Source: Akebia trifoliata
Taxonomy: Eukaryota; Streptophyta; Magnoliopsida; Ranunculales; Lardizabalaceae
Direction: 5' to 3'
Assembly (NCBI GenBank): GCA_017979445.1
Contig: CM030711.1
Coordinates: 4,154,001-4,218,000, forward strand
DNA length: 64,000 nucleotides
The translations under genes and the position numbers were made by a program. The stretch's first letter is position 1. Every line of letters begins with the position of its first letter. Under the pieces are notes generated by a model. That model ran no database searches and had not been told where the DNA came from. It was given only the letters and a program-made list of their open reading frames with translations. Shown one piece after another: positions 49,955 to 61,909 of this stretch.

Positions 49955-50214
49955 ATATATAATGGCCAAAGCATCTGCTGTGCTATTGCCTTGTCTAAAC
50001 ACATGCCTGATATCCCATTCGATTTAGCCAAGAATAAAGCAACATTTAGCAACCATATGCTCCAAGTTCCATGGGAAATTGTCACCTTTCAAAGCCTTGA
50101 CCACCAATAAAGAATCCGATTCGATCTGAAGCTTAATCCCTGAAAGATTAATCAATAGCAAACGTTGAGTAAGGCTGTTAAATTCAGCACAAGAGTTGGT
50201 ACCATGGCCCAAAT
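49955..50214 (-). pseudogene. RNase H-like (RVT_3) retroelement fragment
   Basis: On the minus strand it reads GHGTNSCAEFNSLTQRLLLI, NLSGIKLQIESDSLLVVKAL and KGDNFPWNLEHMVAKC, and after a stop or frameshift HVFRQGNSTADALA. This is the plant RVT_3 / RNase H-like domain found at the end of LINE-derived reverse transcriptases. The conserved features are AEFxxL, the acidic ESDS, and the HxxRxGNxxADxLA ending. It is a broken remnant. Its 5' edge on this strand touches the start of the NPF-like reading frame, suggesting that the insertion or a rearrangement removed the NPF N-terminus. Confidence 0.75.
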
Positions 50215-50294
50215 AACAGGAGTTGAGCCATACTTCAACAGTTGGCTGGTTTGAAGAGTTGTTTAACTATTGGTATGGCATCTCTACTGCAGGT

Positions 50295-52081
50295 ATGGTT
50301 TGCAGTTACAGCCTAGTGGAGTCTGGTTTTATGTTCATCATTATAACATACTTCATTGAGTTCTTGGATAGTACACTGCTACATTATGCACAACTTATGA
50401 ACATGACAAAGGGGTTAACTACAGTGATGATGTTTCTCAATGCTCACATCGCAGATGCTTATGTAGGTCGTTTCGCCATGGTTATATTCTCTGCTGTCAT
50501 GTATTGCATTGTAAGTTCTTTCACTTCCCTCAAGAATATAATTTCTTATTTTCCTTTTAAGTATACCAACACTCAAGTGAGTAAACAATTCTAAGGCATA
50601 TAATGATACACAGGGATTGATCCTATTATACATGCTAGCGATGAATCAGAATAGAAAAGCAAAGAACTTTTTCCTGTTCACGGGGCTGATCTTAATAGCA
50701 CAAGGCAGAGCAAATCGCAAACCCACGTTAAACACATTTTTTGCTGACCAATTCAAATGTAAGGATAATATTGTCAATGAGATGGACAATAATAGGAGTC
50801 AATATCAATTTCGACTTCTATATCGATTTCAGATGATCTGCTCAAGATGTTGGTGGGGCTGCTTTTCTTTCCTAGGCATCATGATAGGCACATTCTGCCT
50901 CTCTTCTATAAGTTTGGCGATTGAAGTCTCAATAATGACCTTGGGGATATCTCTTTTGATGTGCTCGTGTGGTTTTCCTTATTACAACTACCACAAACCA
51001 ACTTGGCGTCCACTCACTGTTGTTTTTCCTGTGTTAGTGGCCGCAACATTGAAATGCCGTCTTGATTACCCACCCGACTCTTGTCAGTTCTATGAGAAAG
51101 ACGACCATGGAAACACATTGAGGTTGCCACAAACCGATCGCTTCAGGTCTAGTATAAAATATCATTCTCTCTCTAGACTCCCGATGATTTGTTTCTCACT
51201 ATCTCTTTCTCACTATCTCAAATGTAATTTTGATGGAATGCAGATGGCTAAACAAAGCTGCCATCATAGATACATCCTCTCATTATACAAAAGAAGAAGA
51301 AGAAAAAAAATGGAGGCTATGCACAGTTACACAAGTGGAAGAAGCTAAGATTCTATTAGGAATGTGTCCAATGTGGCCAACCTTTTTAGTTTATAGTTTG
51401 GTGAAGTCTACAGGAAACATCTTCTTTGTTGTGCAAGCTAACAATCTGAATCCTTATGTGGGATTAATAAAGTTCGGACTTAGCAGCCTCTTTCTGATTG
51501 AGTCCTTGTCAAAGTCAGCAGTCTCCTTTCTCTATAATCGACTATCAAAAAGACGATCGGAATCACTCAAAAATCGTGGGATCATAGTTAAAATGGGCCT
51601 TGGAATGCTCTCCTCAGTAATATGTTGCATGATTGCTTGGCGAGTCGAGGTGCGAAGGCTTGGTATTGTTAATACACATTTTCCAGTAGACAAGAAGGAT
51701 ATAGTACCCATGAGCATGTTCTGGTTAGTTCCCCAATATTTCTTCCTAGGCGCAATGGAGGTGCTTGTTGAAGATAGCATAAAGAATTTCATCAATCATA
51801 TGGCACCACAATCAATGAAGAGCTATGGGCTCACATTAAACGAAGCTGTGGTAGGATTAGGAAGTCTCCTTAGCGTAGTTTGTTTGTACGCATCAGGAAG
51901 ATGGTTCAAAGACACTTTAGACAAGAGCCGATTGGATAAATACTACCTGATGTTAATTATATTTACTTCTGTCAACTTGTTATTTTATCTCTATTTCTCA
52001 ACAACATGCATGTCCGCTGAACCAGCAGAAGCATCCACTGAACCAGTAGTAGAGGAGGAGGAACCAACAACAGATGTGTAA
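50295..52081 (+). CDS. NRT1/PTR family (NPF) transporter-like gene with altered N-terminus
   Basis: Exons are 50295-50510, 50614-51146 and 51244-52081. The introns are GT-AG and the total is 1587 nt (528 aa from the first in-frame ATG). The family is the proton-coupled nitrate/peptide transporter group (major facilitator fold). Visible features are HIADAYVGRF, GLILLYMLAM, FFADQFKCKD, FRWLNKAAIIDTSS at the exon 2-3 junction, WRLCTVTQVEEAKILL, MSMFWLVPQYFFLGAMEVL, and the C-terminal helix. The overall type is like NPF5. Oddities are listed here. The open frame upstream starts after a stop at 50214 without an ATG. TM1 with its ExxER motif, important for proton coupling, is missing or unrecognisable. 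The usual GHKP region reads GRANRKP. A Glu-rich tail ends the protein. Frames are open, so it is either a diverged gene with an unseen first exon or a young pseudogene. Confidence 0.7.
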
Positions 52082-52345
52082 AGACCCGAATATGGAGATA
52101 GTCGCCAGTGATATAATTGCATCTTGACAGAAGTTTATGTAGAATTGTGAAACATATTTGTTCTTTATTTATTTATTTATTTATTTGTAAGGTGGGGCTG
52201 TATAGGGGCCCTCCCTTTTATTTAATCAAGGATGATAATAATTACATATTTGATCATTATAAATAATTAATTCTCTGTAATAGTGTGGTTTGGCAATGCT
52301 TACATCCATTGTTGAGAAGGAACTCTCTGTTTCTTCTTCATGTAC

Positions 52346-52577
52346 TGATTTTGTAACTCAACCTGACAGGGTGACTCGAAAACTCAACGACGTAGCAAGG
52401 GCAAAGAACCATAGATTCTTTCCCTCGGGACACACAACTGACCTGACCAACCTGCCATCTGCAGTTGTGTATCCTGAGGGTGCAGTTGTGTATTCCAAGC
52501 GAAAGAATCTACGGTTCTTTGCGCACGACACGTCCGTGAGTTTTTGAGTCATGCTGTCAGGTTGAGTTACAAAATCA
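52346..52577. mobile_element. MITE with ~65 bp inverted arms
   Basis: The left arm tgattttgtaactcaacctg + acagggtgactcgaaaactc is matched in reverse complement by the right arm ending at 52577. An inner inverted pair (cagttgtgta) and two direct gcagttgtgtat units lie in the loop. A truncated relative is at 39025-39205. No coding capacity. Confidence 0.75.
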
Positions 52578-52683
52578 TTAGACTTCTCTTTCCTTTATTT
52601 TTTATTTTTCTATGTCTACAAAGATTAATCAGCCACACTTAAATTATGAAAGAAAGGATCAGTTTAGATCTAGAATAGAAGAG

Positions 52684-52900
52684 TGGTGATAATATGACTC
52701 CCCCACATGGCATACTCAATCGATTCCCCTAATTAATGTGGGGTGTGCTAGAACCATAGACTTTATCCCTTGGGATACACAACTGCATATCCCCATAAAT
52801 CTATAAAGTTGTGTATCCCTATGAAAGGAAATCCATGGTTCTGGCTCACCCCACGTTAGGGGAGTCGATTGAGTATGTCACGTGAAGGAGTCAGTGTTGT
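52684..52900. mobile_element. MITE, 'ggcatactcaatcgac' family, copy 3
   Basis: Left arm: tggtgataatatgactcccc then catggcatactcaatcgatt. The right arm in reverse complement reads actccttcacgtgacatact then caatcgactcccc. It has the same family arms as 16981-17115 and 37721-37915. The loop carries cttgggatacacaactgc and its inverted partner gttgtgtatccctatg. Confidence 0.7.
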
Positions 52901-53611
52901 GGTTTGTGGAGCCTGATAGTACTGGTCAACAAGGATGTACTGTAAATCAAGCAACACCTTATAAATAATTAATTCTATGAAACTGCGAGTTTGCTCTTCA
53001 TAGTGGAATCGGTGTGATCCATAGACGTACCTCAATCTTGAGGGAACCACATAAAATCTATGTTTTCTTTGTGTGATTGCATTTTGTGATTGTTTTTCAA
53101 TTCGTTTTCTTGATTTGATTGCACCTATTTTTCTTAATAGTCAAATTATCACGACTCAAAATAAAAAGAGATTATTTAGGAGATCACAGCTTCCACGATC
53201 TCCTCTACCTACAATATCACCATACTCCCCCTCAAGTTGGAGCAAGGATGAAATTGTTCTTGACCATGAGACTTTGTGAAAACGTCTATCAAAGTGGTCT
53301 ATATAATATTAAATGGATCTACCATCGAGATGTAGACCTTTAGTTGAATTTCTTTTGCATCAAGTAGTTATTTTTTGGACTGCCAACCGTATTTGTCATC
53401 AGGTGATTGAATTGAGTATGAAGATCGTTTGATAAAGAAGTTGAAAAACCATAAGATAAACCTAATAAAGTTATGTTTTAGGTGGGGAAGATCGAAATAA
53501 TTGACACTTGACAGGGGCTAAGAGAGAGAAAGAATTCAACTCCCCAAGTAAAAGAAAAAAAAGGAGAGTCGTGATCATCTGACGCTCTTTGTACTCTCTC
53601 ATCCTAAAAGC

Positions 53612-53836
53612 TAGGGGTGTCAATGGATAGCCGAAATCCGAATCCGAATTCGAATTTGAAAAATCGGATATTATCCAAAATTTTCAGATATCAGATTCAG
53701 ATGTTATTTTAACATTCGAATGAGTTTCGGATACGAATTCGGATGTTACAAAATCCGATTCGATAATATCCGCTCCGATTATAAAGACATGTGTTACGTA
53801 TTCATGTTACATAGCAAAACTTTTATATATATATAT
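53612..53836. repeat. Left part of a hAT-like dispersed repeat
   Basis: It begins taggggtgtcaatggatagc and runs into repeated ccgaatccgaattcg text, a very common plant repeat with a hAT-like terminus. It ends in a (TA)n tract where the split foldback begins. The inverted counterpart (cggataatt..ggatacgaattcgaa) lies at 63540-63655, so everything between may have inserted into this older element. Confidence 0.5.
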
Positions 53837-54014
53837 GGGTGAGGTTCAAACGACACACATTGTGACAACGTGCACTACGTCATATTGCGTATTTCGCGAC
53901 AGCACATTTGCGCTAAAAACGATTATTAAAGGCTGTCATTAATTGCGACAGTTTTTAACAGTCGTTTAACCGTCGTTTCTACTTACATAAAAATTATTAG
54001 CTATATATCGAGTA

Positions 54015-54465
54015 TACTATATCAAATCTATCTCTCTCTCTTACTCTCTCACTCTCTCTTTCTCACACACACAGCTCGATCTGTATCTATGTCTCTTGCA
54101 CTCTCGCACTCTCGCACTCATCTCTGTCTCTCCCTCTCTCTCTCTCAAATCGCTCGATCATATTCTCTCACTCTCCCACAGTCATTTATGTCTCTCTCTC
54201 ACTTATCTCTGTCTCTTTTTCTCAAATCTCTCGATCATACTCTGTCTCTCGCTCTCGCTGTCGATCTCTCACTCTCTTGCACTCTTTCGATCTCTTTGTC
54301 TTTGTATTTGTCTCTTGCACTCTTTAGATCTCTTTGTCTTTGTATTGGTCTCTCGCATGTACTCTCTCTCCGCAGCATCCAAGATCTAGGGTTTGTGAAC
54401 TCGCTTCCAGATGCATCTCAAATCTACGAATCTTAAGTTGAAATCAGATCTAGGGCTTGCGTACT
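54015..54465 (+). promoter_or_regulatory. Captured promoter/5' leader-like region
   Basis: About 350 bases are dominated by ctctct runs (54030-54370). The next part is agatctagggtttgtgaact and a second gatctagggcttgcg copy. This is the look of a plant 5' UTR followed by a first intron. No start codon with a recognisable peptide follows. Its role as a promoter for the captured exons downstream is inference. Confidence 0.35.
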
Positions 54466-57187
54466 CGGATTGATTTTAAGGTCTGATTTGATTATTTTTC
54501 TATTGGTGGAGCTTTATATCTGGTTTGATTGTTTTCAATTAGTGAAAATAGACATAATCGTACTTTAGTATTTGGGGCTTTGTTCTGGTTTTCACATTTT
54601 TTTTCTTTCCTTTCTTAGATTACTGTTTAGATAGCTAAAGTATTGATATAAAATCGCACTTTAGTATTTGAGGCTTTGTTCTGGTTTTCATGTTTTTTTT
54701 TTTCCCTTTCTTGGATTACTGTTTAGATAGCTGAAGTGTTGATATAATGACCTGATGCTTCTTGTTCTTTTATTTTTCTTTCTAAATTTATTTTTTCCTT
54801 TTTTTTAATCTATTTTATTTAGAGGTTGCATATTTTGTACGGTTCTTTTTGAATTGAGAAACATCTGTAACTTGCATCCATTGCATAATGGGGGTTTCTC
54901 CAATCACCAGAGACTTAGTTTATTACTGCTCAAAATGTAAATATGTTGAGCATGTTTTAATATTTTATATAGAGGTGACATGTGAGTGCACAAGCCATAT
55001 TCTGAGTTGGTTAAAAGGCCACTTTTTTATGAGTATTGTGGGATCAAACCTAGTACATTATTGTTCATAGTTATGGCCATAAGATAACATCCTGGTTCTT
55101 GGTTTTTTTATTCAAGAGGTTCTATTCTTTCTGTTTCTAGTATAGAAGAAAATTTATAATAATGCAGGCTAGTTGATGATTTAAATTGTCCTTTTGAACC
55201 CAAAAAAAAGACATGGAGTCCAACATCAGGTATCTGATAAGTGCTTTTGAGAACTCTACAATGCCAACACATCTATAATTCAATTTTATTAAACTATGAA
55301 GGTGATTTTTTTTCCTTGTAATTTTATTAATAATAAAAAGCAATATAAGAAAAGTAAAGCTTGATTGTGATTAACGATGTAATAAATTAGCGTATTAAGG
55401 ATGTTTTATGCTAATCTATGTATGAAGTTGTTTTTCCCTGGAAAATCATCAAAATAAAATGTTGACACTACCTTTCTGGTTAGAATGTGTTTGTTGTTGA
55501 TATGTAACAGACAACAAGAATCTTAAAAAGTACCATTTACTTGTTAAGAAGGTTGTGTCTTGTTTCTTGTTGTGGGTTTCGCAAGAATGAGCTGCTATGA
55601 GTGCTTGAGGGTTCATGTGCTCTAGGTAGAAGCCTTAGCAATGCAGTGCGCTGCATAATTATTCAGCTTGAGTTTCTTTCTTATTAGTTTCATTGTGCCT
55701 CAGGTTCTCCTCACAATTCATTGACGGTGTTGTTAACATATGTTCTTATTTAGAGGTGATTCCCTCTTTGGTGCTAATGTTATTGGTTATTTTTTTCCTC
55801 TCTTTTTTATTTTATCAGATACCATTTGGTTAGGTAATTTGAAGGTTAATGCAACTGTTACAAGTTTACCCTTGGCTATACTTGTACATTGCATGTCTAT
55901 AATTTGATGAATAGGAAGGCTTTGTGCCATTTATTTTTTATTTATGATGCCTGTTTTCTTCCTTTTTTCATAATGAAGATCTCAAGGATTCAGGCAGATG
56001 TTTTGGAGAATTAAAAAGTACTTTACCAATATAGATATGCCTACTGATATTTTAATATTTAAGCAGAAATAGTGTATTTCAAATTTTATTGTTTCCATCA
56101 ATAATTCTTCACTTATATGAAAACTTAGTTGTAGCAATCCTAGCAGAACATTTGGAACATAGAAATACAATACACATCTAATAAATTAGAAGCAATCGCG
56201 TTTGTACGAAACCATAAATTGAAATGGTAAAAAAATGGTTGAGGTGGAAAATTACCAACTTGAACATTCGACGCATATTTAGTCCTCTAAATTGGAAAAT
56301 TCCAATTTTATTATAATACCTTCTTTACTTCTAGTAGTATTGGCAGTTCAGAGTGAAAATGCTAAGAAAGTGTTAATTGTTGATTGGGTATCACCAATAA
56401 CTCATCTTAACTATCATTGTTCTGTTCTGCTCTATGTATAATGTACTTGTTGTCTGTCACTAATGTTTATTTACATGTATGATTGAATTAGCTGAAATAT
56501 GATGGGCAACCTTGATCCTGTAAGTAATACTGAAAACTAAATATATAGTTTGAGTTGCTTTATTAATTTCTATTTGGTTTATAGGTAGCATTGAGTGTGG
56601 GCATAATGTATTTTCCTCCCTATAGAACAGCATATCAGGTTTGGATGAATTTAGTTTTTCTCCCTGTTATTGTTATTTGTGTGTTTAGAGTCATCTGTGC
56701 AATCTGTTAGTGTTATTTGTGTGTTTAAAGTTTTAAATTTCATCTTTAGATTGTCCTGGAAGCTCGCTTTTATGCTCTTTCTGTCTCAGATCCCCTAGTG
56801 GCCATACCACTTTTTTTCTTTGTTGGATGAAAATACTACAATTATCTTTTTGTCTCAATCTTCAACTCATATTACTCCTCACTCGTTGCATGCATCTAAA
56901 GTTGATGCCCTGGCCCCTGGCTGCCCTATGGCACATCTCTCATTTTTATTTTAAATCTTCTGGTGATGCAATTGTCACTCTGATCATCTCCTTCAGAACC
57001 CATTCAGGCTCTCAAATTCACCATGAAAGCCACATTCATAGTGGCGGAGCAACGAGTTATTTTTTGTTCTGATTAAAATAATATAAAATCCTAGTGAAAG
57101 TTTTTCTATTTAGAAAACCTGTTTGTTCGTAAATTAGTAAAATTTCATTTCTTCTGATTATCAGCAAATGCTTGGAATAGTTCTTCC

Positions 57188-57443
57188 CAGTGTTACCTTG
57201 GCACATGGCATGGGTGCTAAGATTCAAGGCATGTGTTGGAAGGGTGACTCCTTGTCCATGGGAATAGTCAGACCAAGTCTGGATACCTGTGTATAAAAAA
57301 AAAGATGTTCCTTTGAAAAGAATGGAAAAAGTGGTTTTACCCTATGTATGGAAAGTGTTTAAGCATTAAGTGTCAGTCCATGAAATGTTGTGTCATTTCG
57401 GCCCAGAAAAAATTTGGACGTTAGAAGTGCCAAGGCAACACTG
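57188..57443. mobile_element. hAT-like MITE inside the CACTA element
   Basis: The ends cagtgttaccttggcac and, in reverse complement, cagtgttgccttggcac differ at one base of 17. The flanks gttcttcc and gtttcttc are close to an 8 bp duplication with one base inserted. It is 256 bp with no coding capacity. It nests within 53873-62399. Confidence 0.7.
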
Positions 57444-57444
57444 G

Positions 57445-57535
57445 TTTCTTCTGGTGCTTGGACCCATAGCTCAGTTGGTTGACATATCGCACTGTGACTG
57501 TATGGTTGTGGCTTCAAGCCCAACTTACCCACCAA
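57445..57535 (+). repeat. tRNA-derived SINE, same family as 23146-23290
   Basis: A-box gacccatagctcagttggtt and B-box-like gtggcttcaagccc are followed by aacttacccaccaag. It aligns closely with the SINE in GMT1 intron 4 (gacccatagcccagttc ... gggttcaagtcc ... agcttacccatgag). It sits directly beside the right end of the MITE. The target duplication is not evident. Confidence 0.7.
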
Positions 57536-58696
57536 GTAAAAGATAACAAGTTTATTGTTTTATTCCCCCATTTTTCTCGCATTGATTGCTCCCTTCTTAT
57601 TCCTTTTCCTAGAACATATTGTTTATTTATTTTTCCTTGCTGGTTCTTGTTATTGTACTTTTGTACACGACTGTTTTTCTTCAGGTTTTCCTTTCGAGTT
57701 ATTGCTTATGTGATGTTATTTAACTCTAAATTCAGATCACTCATCCAGTTTCTTAGCAATGAAATCTTGAGTTCTTGCCTATCTAAAAGAAAAAAAAAAA
57801 AACCTAAGAGTTCTTGATCCTTTTAGCTATATCCTTTTATGTAAAGCATGCTCTTTTAGTTCTAGATGTCCTGCAAAGTCTTTTGGTGGTTTTCTTATTT
57901 GCTTTCTGTTTTATTTGAATATTGTAAATTAGTATAGGGGTTAAGTGTGGAGGCTTCTGGGTTTTAATGCATTTGTGAATTTCCTTTGGTGCCTAAGTTG
58001 TATATGTCTCCCGCGTTATACAGATTGTTGCGAATCTGCACCCATTGTGATTGGCAAACGATCTTTCCTATCTTACTTCAACAAATGATATTAGTTCAAG
58101 AAGATTCGAATTCAGCTAAACAAGACCCGTTCTTCCATTAAATTTTGTACAGAGCCCACGTCTTCTATTATTGAATGTGTGTTCAGATCCGTTTCACTTT
58201 CTCAATACACGTTCTTCTGAGCATTCTTCTTGCTTATTTAGAACCTTCAACTTGCATACTCCTAATTTGGGCTGTAATCGGCCTTCATTGAACATGGACA
58301 AACCATCTCATTTGGCTTTCTAGTTATAGTCTTGCCCCAGCTTTCCCCTTTTCCCTAACAAGCATGTAATCTGTAATTTTTAAAATTTAGTAATTCATAA
58401 AAATTCTCTTGCAATTTGTCATTTTAAAAAAAATGTCATTTGCGCTTCTCTTATCCTTCTGCCTATTGATTTGTGTTGTGAGCTGGAAAAAATATGATGC
58501 AACTTTCCAGACGTGAGTGAAAGGATCATTATTTGATAATGCTGAACCAACTTTGATCTATATGTATCACCTTTTTGCTAATTTGGATGGTTACTAAACT
58601 CTATGAAATAATATGTTCAAAACATGTTTATTTTGAGAATGTGGTGGGTGATTCAGAGCAAAATTTAACAATATGGTAATTGATGTATGTATGCAG

Positions 58697-58819
58697 GGAA
58701 AGAAGGAGTGTTTCGCATCATGTCTCTTTGTTTGTTACGACTTAATTCGGCCTGATGTTGCCCTTAAACTTACTTGGATGAACAATATGATCGACTTTAC
58801 CTTCCCATATCTCTTGCAG
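58697..58819 (+). pseudogene. Clathrin heavy chain exon fragment (captured)
   Basis: A 123-base exon lies between an atgcag acceptor and a GTGATC donor. It reads [20 protein letters not shown], then [20 protein letters not shown] and Q. This is the near-C-terminal part of clathrin heavy chain (family text [42 protein letters not shown]), from the proximal leg repeat region. The frame is fully open and the splice sites are intact. The protein forms the triskelion coat of endocytic vesicles. Only one exon was taken up. Confidence 0.9.
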
Positions 58820-59269
58820 GTGATCTTAATTTCTGTCCTCAGTATTTCCCATTGTGGTTGAGTCAGAACTACAAGATTAAATTGGGCATCCTTGGATATC
58901 TACATCATTTCATGATTTCAGTTTCAATTTTATTGCTTTTTGAACTACCAAATCTTTCAATTTATACTATAAATAGATAAATTAAGATTCCTATTATATT
59001 TCATTGTAGCACTATGGATCAATTTAGTGGAGAAAACACACTTGCGGTACTTTCTTTGGATGATAATCATGTCGGTTCTGTCATGAACACCATTACAATC
59101 TCATGTTTTTATCCATTCCTCCCGTATTTTGTCATGAACACCAATTATCTTTCCCATGCTTGGCTTAGATATTTATTTCTTTGAGGATCAAGTTTGTAAG
59201 CAACCTTTTGGACTCAAGCTATTCAAGGTATAACTTATTTTGATTATTCTTGTCTTCTTGCTTGTGAAG

Positions 59270-60402
59270 GTGGTTATGACATGTTGGGTAGAACAAAGGA
59301 TCAGATAAAAACGAGTGAGCAAGTGAAAGCTACATTGGATGCATGCCAAGCATTAAATTTAGATGGGCTTGTGATTATAGGAGGTGAATATAATTCAGAT
59401 TGGATAAATTTTTGACAGACTTTAAATAATTTCCACTTTCAGATTCATGTTTCTCACATTTAATTTTGTTTGATTTTGTGTAGGGGTCACATCTAATACA
59501 GATGCAGCTCAGCTTGCCGAGACATTTGCAGATGCAAAATGCAAAACAAAGGTGCTTAACAAATCATGTTCCTCCATTCTGTTCTGTCTAAATTCAAGTC
59601 TTCTGTTATCGTGAGACATCTGTATATAAATTAATTACTTAAGATAAATTTTCTGAGGTTCATTGAAAATGTCACCAAAATAGTAGCATTAGGTTGAACA
59701 TCAGCATCGATTGTCTTCAAGTTTACAATGAATCTCTAGAGGAGTATAACTGTTTAATTAACAAATAATTGGCTTGTGATATGATCCTAGACGAGTAATA
59801 CCCCTAGGATAAGGATATGTGCAACAAGAATAAGCATCCTTACTGCTAACCATGATTTAAAGTTTCGTACCATTTCAAAATGGTTTCTGCCAAGGAAGTA
59901 ATATGGCAGCCACAAATGAAATAGCTTCTGAATATTGTAAAAAGGGTCAGTCATTTTTGGTAGTTGCTTTCTTTATACAACCGAAACTTAGACAACAAAG
60001 GAACTGTGTATCTTCTATTAGAAGCTTTGGTTTTAATTCTTCGTACTTGTAATTATATCCTGTTGAGAAACTGGAAATTCTATTTTTAGCGATTAGGTGT
60101 TGAGATCTTTCTTCTCTCTTTTTTAGCGATTTATGTCTGTAGCTTACAATTTATTTATTTCTTTTTTTGTTTTTTTTTGTTTTACCACTTAAATGGGTTG
60201 TTAAAGTTGTTACTTTTATGAATTCCTGGGCTATCTAATTAATTCATGATTCTCTTATTGCAATTGCCTGCTTGAAATTTATTTACACTTTTATGCCCTT
60301 CAATAATTGGAGAAAATATGGTTCATATTTTCTTATGTGTTTCTTTAGGTGAACTCTCAACTTGTCAGCAATTTATGTACTGATGCGCTCTCTACGTAAA
60401 AG
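59270..60402 (+). pseudogene. PPi-dependent phosphofructokinase beta subunit fragment, three exons (captured)
   Basis: Exon 59270-59383 reads [18 protein letters not shown] then [20 protein letters not shown]. Exon 59484-59551 reads [20 protein letters not shown] then KTK. Exon 60349-60402 reads VNSQLVSNLCTDALST and then stops. This matches the beta (catalytic) subunit of PFP, which interconverts fructose 6-phosphate and fructose 1,6-bisphosphate with pyrophosphate. The [10 protein letters not shown] segment is the family signature for the nucleotide/PPi site. The exon between the second and third, which should carry the VTLNGDL region, is absent. The last exon has TAA where the family has Glu (ALSAEK). 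Splice sites look usable. It is a nonfunctional captured fragment. Confidence 0.88.
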
Positions 60403-60899
60403 GTATAACTTCACATTTCATTCATGTGCTTACAGTTAGATTTTGTTTCTACAGATTTTACTCTCTCTATCTCTCTCTTTCGTGGTCTTCTGTTCTTTGT
60501 TTTATTTTCCCGTGTGCCATGATTTTGAAAATCTACATACAAGGGGAAGACCCCAGTAAGGACTCTAAAATGCAATGATGCCTTTCTTTGTAGTATTTTC
60601 ATTCTTTCGTCTCCTTTTTTGGAGATCATACTATTTTGGATTTGTTTCTTGAGTTGCGATTTAGTAGTACTATTGTGAATTTTGACTTTTTATAGTTCTG
60701 ATGTTGATTTAGATCTCATAAACTTTGTGATTAAGACATTTGTCATGTAGGAAAAATCTATAAACGAAGCACCAACTTTGTATCTACGATTTTCTGTTTC
60801 TTTTACCTTCTTATCTTGTTTTTTTTGTTGAAATTTTACTATTTCTTTGTTTTTGAAGTCATCTGTCATATCTTGTTAATGTGGTTTGTTGTGTTGTAG

Positions 60900-60992
60900 A
60901 TGATCAATCTGGCTGCTATTTGTACTCTAGCCGATTACAATATGCGTCCTCTTGATACAATTTACAACTATTTCATTGATGCACTCATTTTG
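60900..60992 (+). pseudogene. Unrecognised exon-like fragment (captured)
   Basis: A 93-base open segment lies between a ttgtag acceptor and a GTAAGC donor. It reads MINLAAICTLADYNMRPLD then TIYNYFIDALIL. Codon composition and splice borders look like a genuine exon, but I cannot name the protein. It sits in line with the PFP and expansin pieces. Confidence 0.45.
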
Positions 60993-61571
60993 GTAAGCTT
61001 TTAGATCATCTGCTTTAGTGGATTCATGTGTATGTTTGTGGAAATTGATGAAGGTGTGTGATGTTGAATTCTTTAGGTTAAGTATTGTTCTGAGTGATGG
61101 TTCAGCATTATTTCTACATTAATCTCTGAGGTAGTGTTGAATTGAACTCCATATGCTTATTAGTATCAAGGGAAAACTTTGAACTGATTTTCTTTGAGGT
61201 TAATAATCTAGTTAAATATAGATTTTTTGCTTTTACTTTTTTTCTTCCTTTTTCTAGATTTGGAAGAAAAAAAGAAATAAAAATAAAATTATGGATTTTT
61301 GCGCAATTTATATTTGTGTTCTGACTTCAATCTTCAATGGCTCTTTTGGGCTGGCTGGGCCTGTCACTAAATAACTCCCCTAGAAAAAAAAAGTTAGAAT
61401 TCATTATCACTATTGAAACGAACCTTCATTTTCCTATCTTGTCAAGTTACATTCGAATAGTAACTAATGAAGATATTAGTTATACATGTTTCACCGTTAC
61501 CGCTAACTTCAGTTCCTTTATACATGTTTTATTGTTCATGTTACTTATAAAATTGTTGTTGGTGTTGGCAG

Positions 61572-61871
61572 GGTCCCTTGTGTGAAGAAAGGAGGAATAA
61601 GGTTTACCATCAATGGCCACTCTTACTTCAACTTGGTCTTGATCACCAATGTGGGAAATGCAGGCAATGTCGTAAAAGTGTCAATCAAGGGATTTAAAAC
61701 AGGATAGCAAGCCATGTCAAGGAACCGGGGCCAAAATTGGCAGTAACTCATACCTCAATGGGCAGAGTCTCTCCTTCCAAGTCACCACTAGCGATGGCAG
61801 GACCGTCACTAGCTACGATGTGGCACCTTCTGGTTGGCAGTTTGGACAGAGTTTCAAGGGGGCCAATTCTA
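61572..61871 (+). pseudogene. Alpha-expansin last-exon pseudogene (captured)
   Basis: After a ggcag acceptor it reads [20 protein letters not shown] then [14 protein letters not shown], the start of the C-terminal (pollen-allergen-like) domain of alpha-expansin, a cell wall loosening protein. Then come breaks. The Trp codon in KTGWQ is TAG. Bases are lost after GQNWQ (frame change before [13 protein letters not shown]). The final GANF-stop has lost one base. The late part [20 protein letters not shown] is still clear. It covers the whole last exon of a typical expansin gene, but not the catalytic-like N-terminal domain. Confidence 0.9.
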
Positions 61872-61909
61872 GAATTCCAACTACAAGAGATATAGTACTA
61901 GGTCGATAT

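Larger units (their letters stand above)
54466..58696. other. CACTA interior: intron-like DNA
   Basis: AT-rich, T-rich on the plus strand, like plant introns. Included are a near-direct repeat (54540-54650 against 54651-54745, sharing actttagtatttg and ggctttgttctggttttca), a MITE and a SINE (separate entries). One exon-like segment lies at 56585-56638, between tttatag and gtttgg, reading VALSVGIMYFPPYRTAYQ. I do not recognise it. Confidence 0.4.

Noticed and set aside
54089..54436. Open frames SLSLSL in the CACTA interior
   Set aside because: Product of the ctctct repeats. Better explained as a captured leader sequence.
57461..57530. Candidate tRNA gene
   Set aside because: It aligns with the SINE at 23163-23273 and lacks a paired acceptor stem.
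58820..58940. Reading frame continuing past the clathrin exon donor ([13 protein letters not shown])
   Set aside because: I considered whether this was the missing PFP NGDL exon, but the following residues do not match and a GT donor precedes it. Treated as intron.
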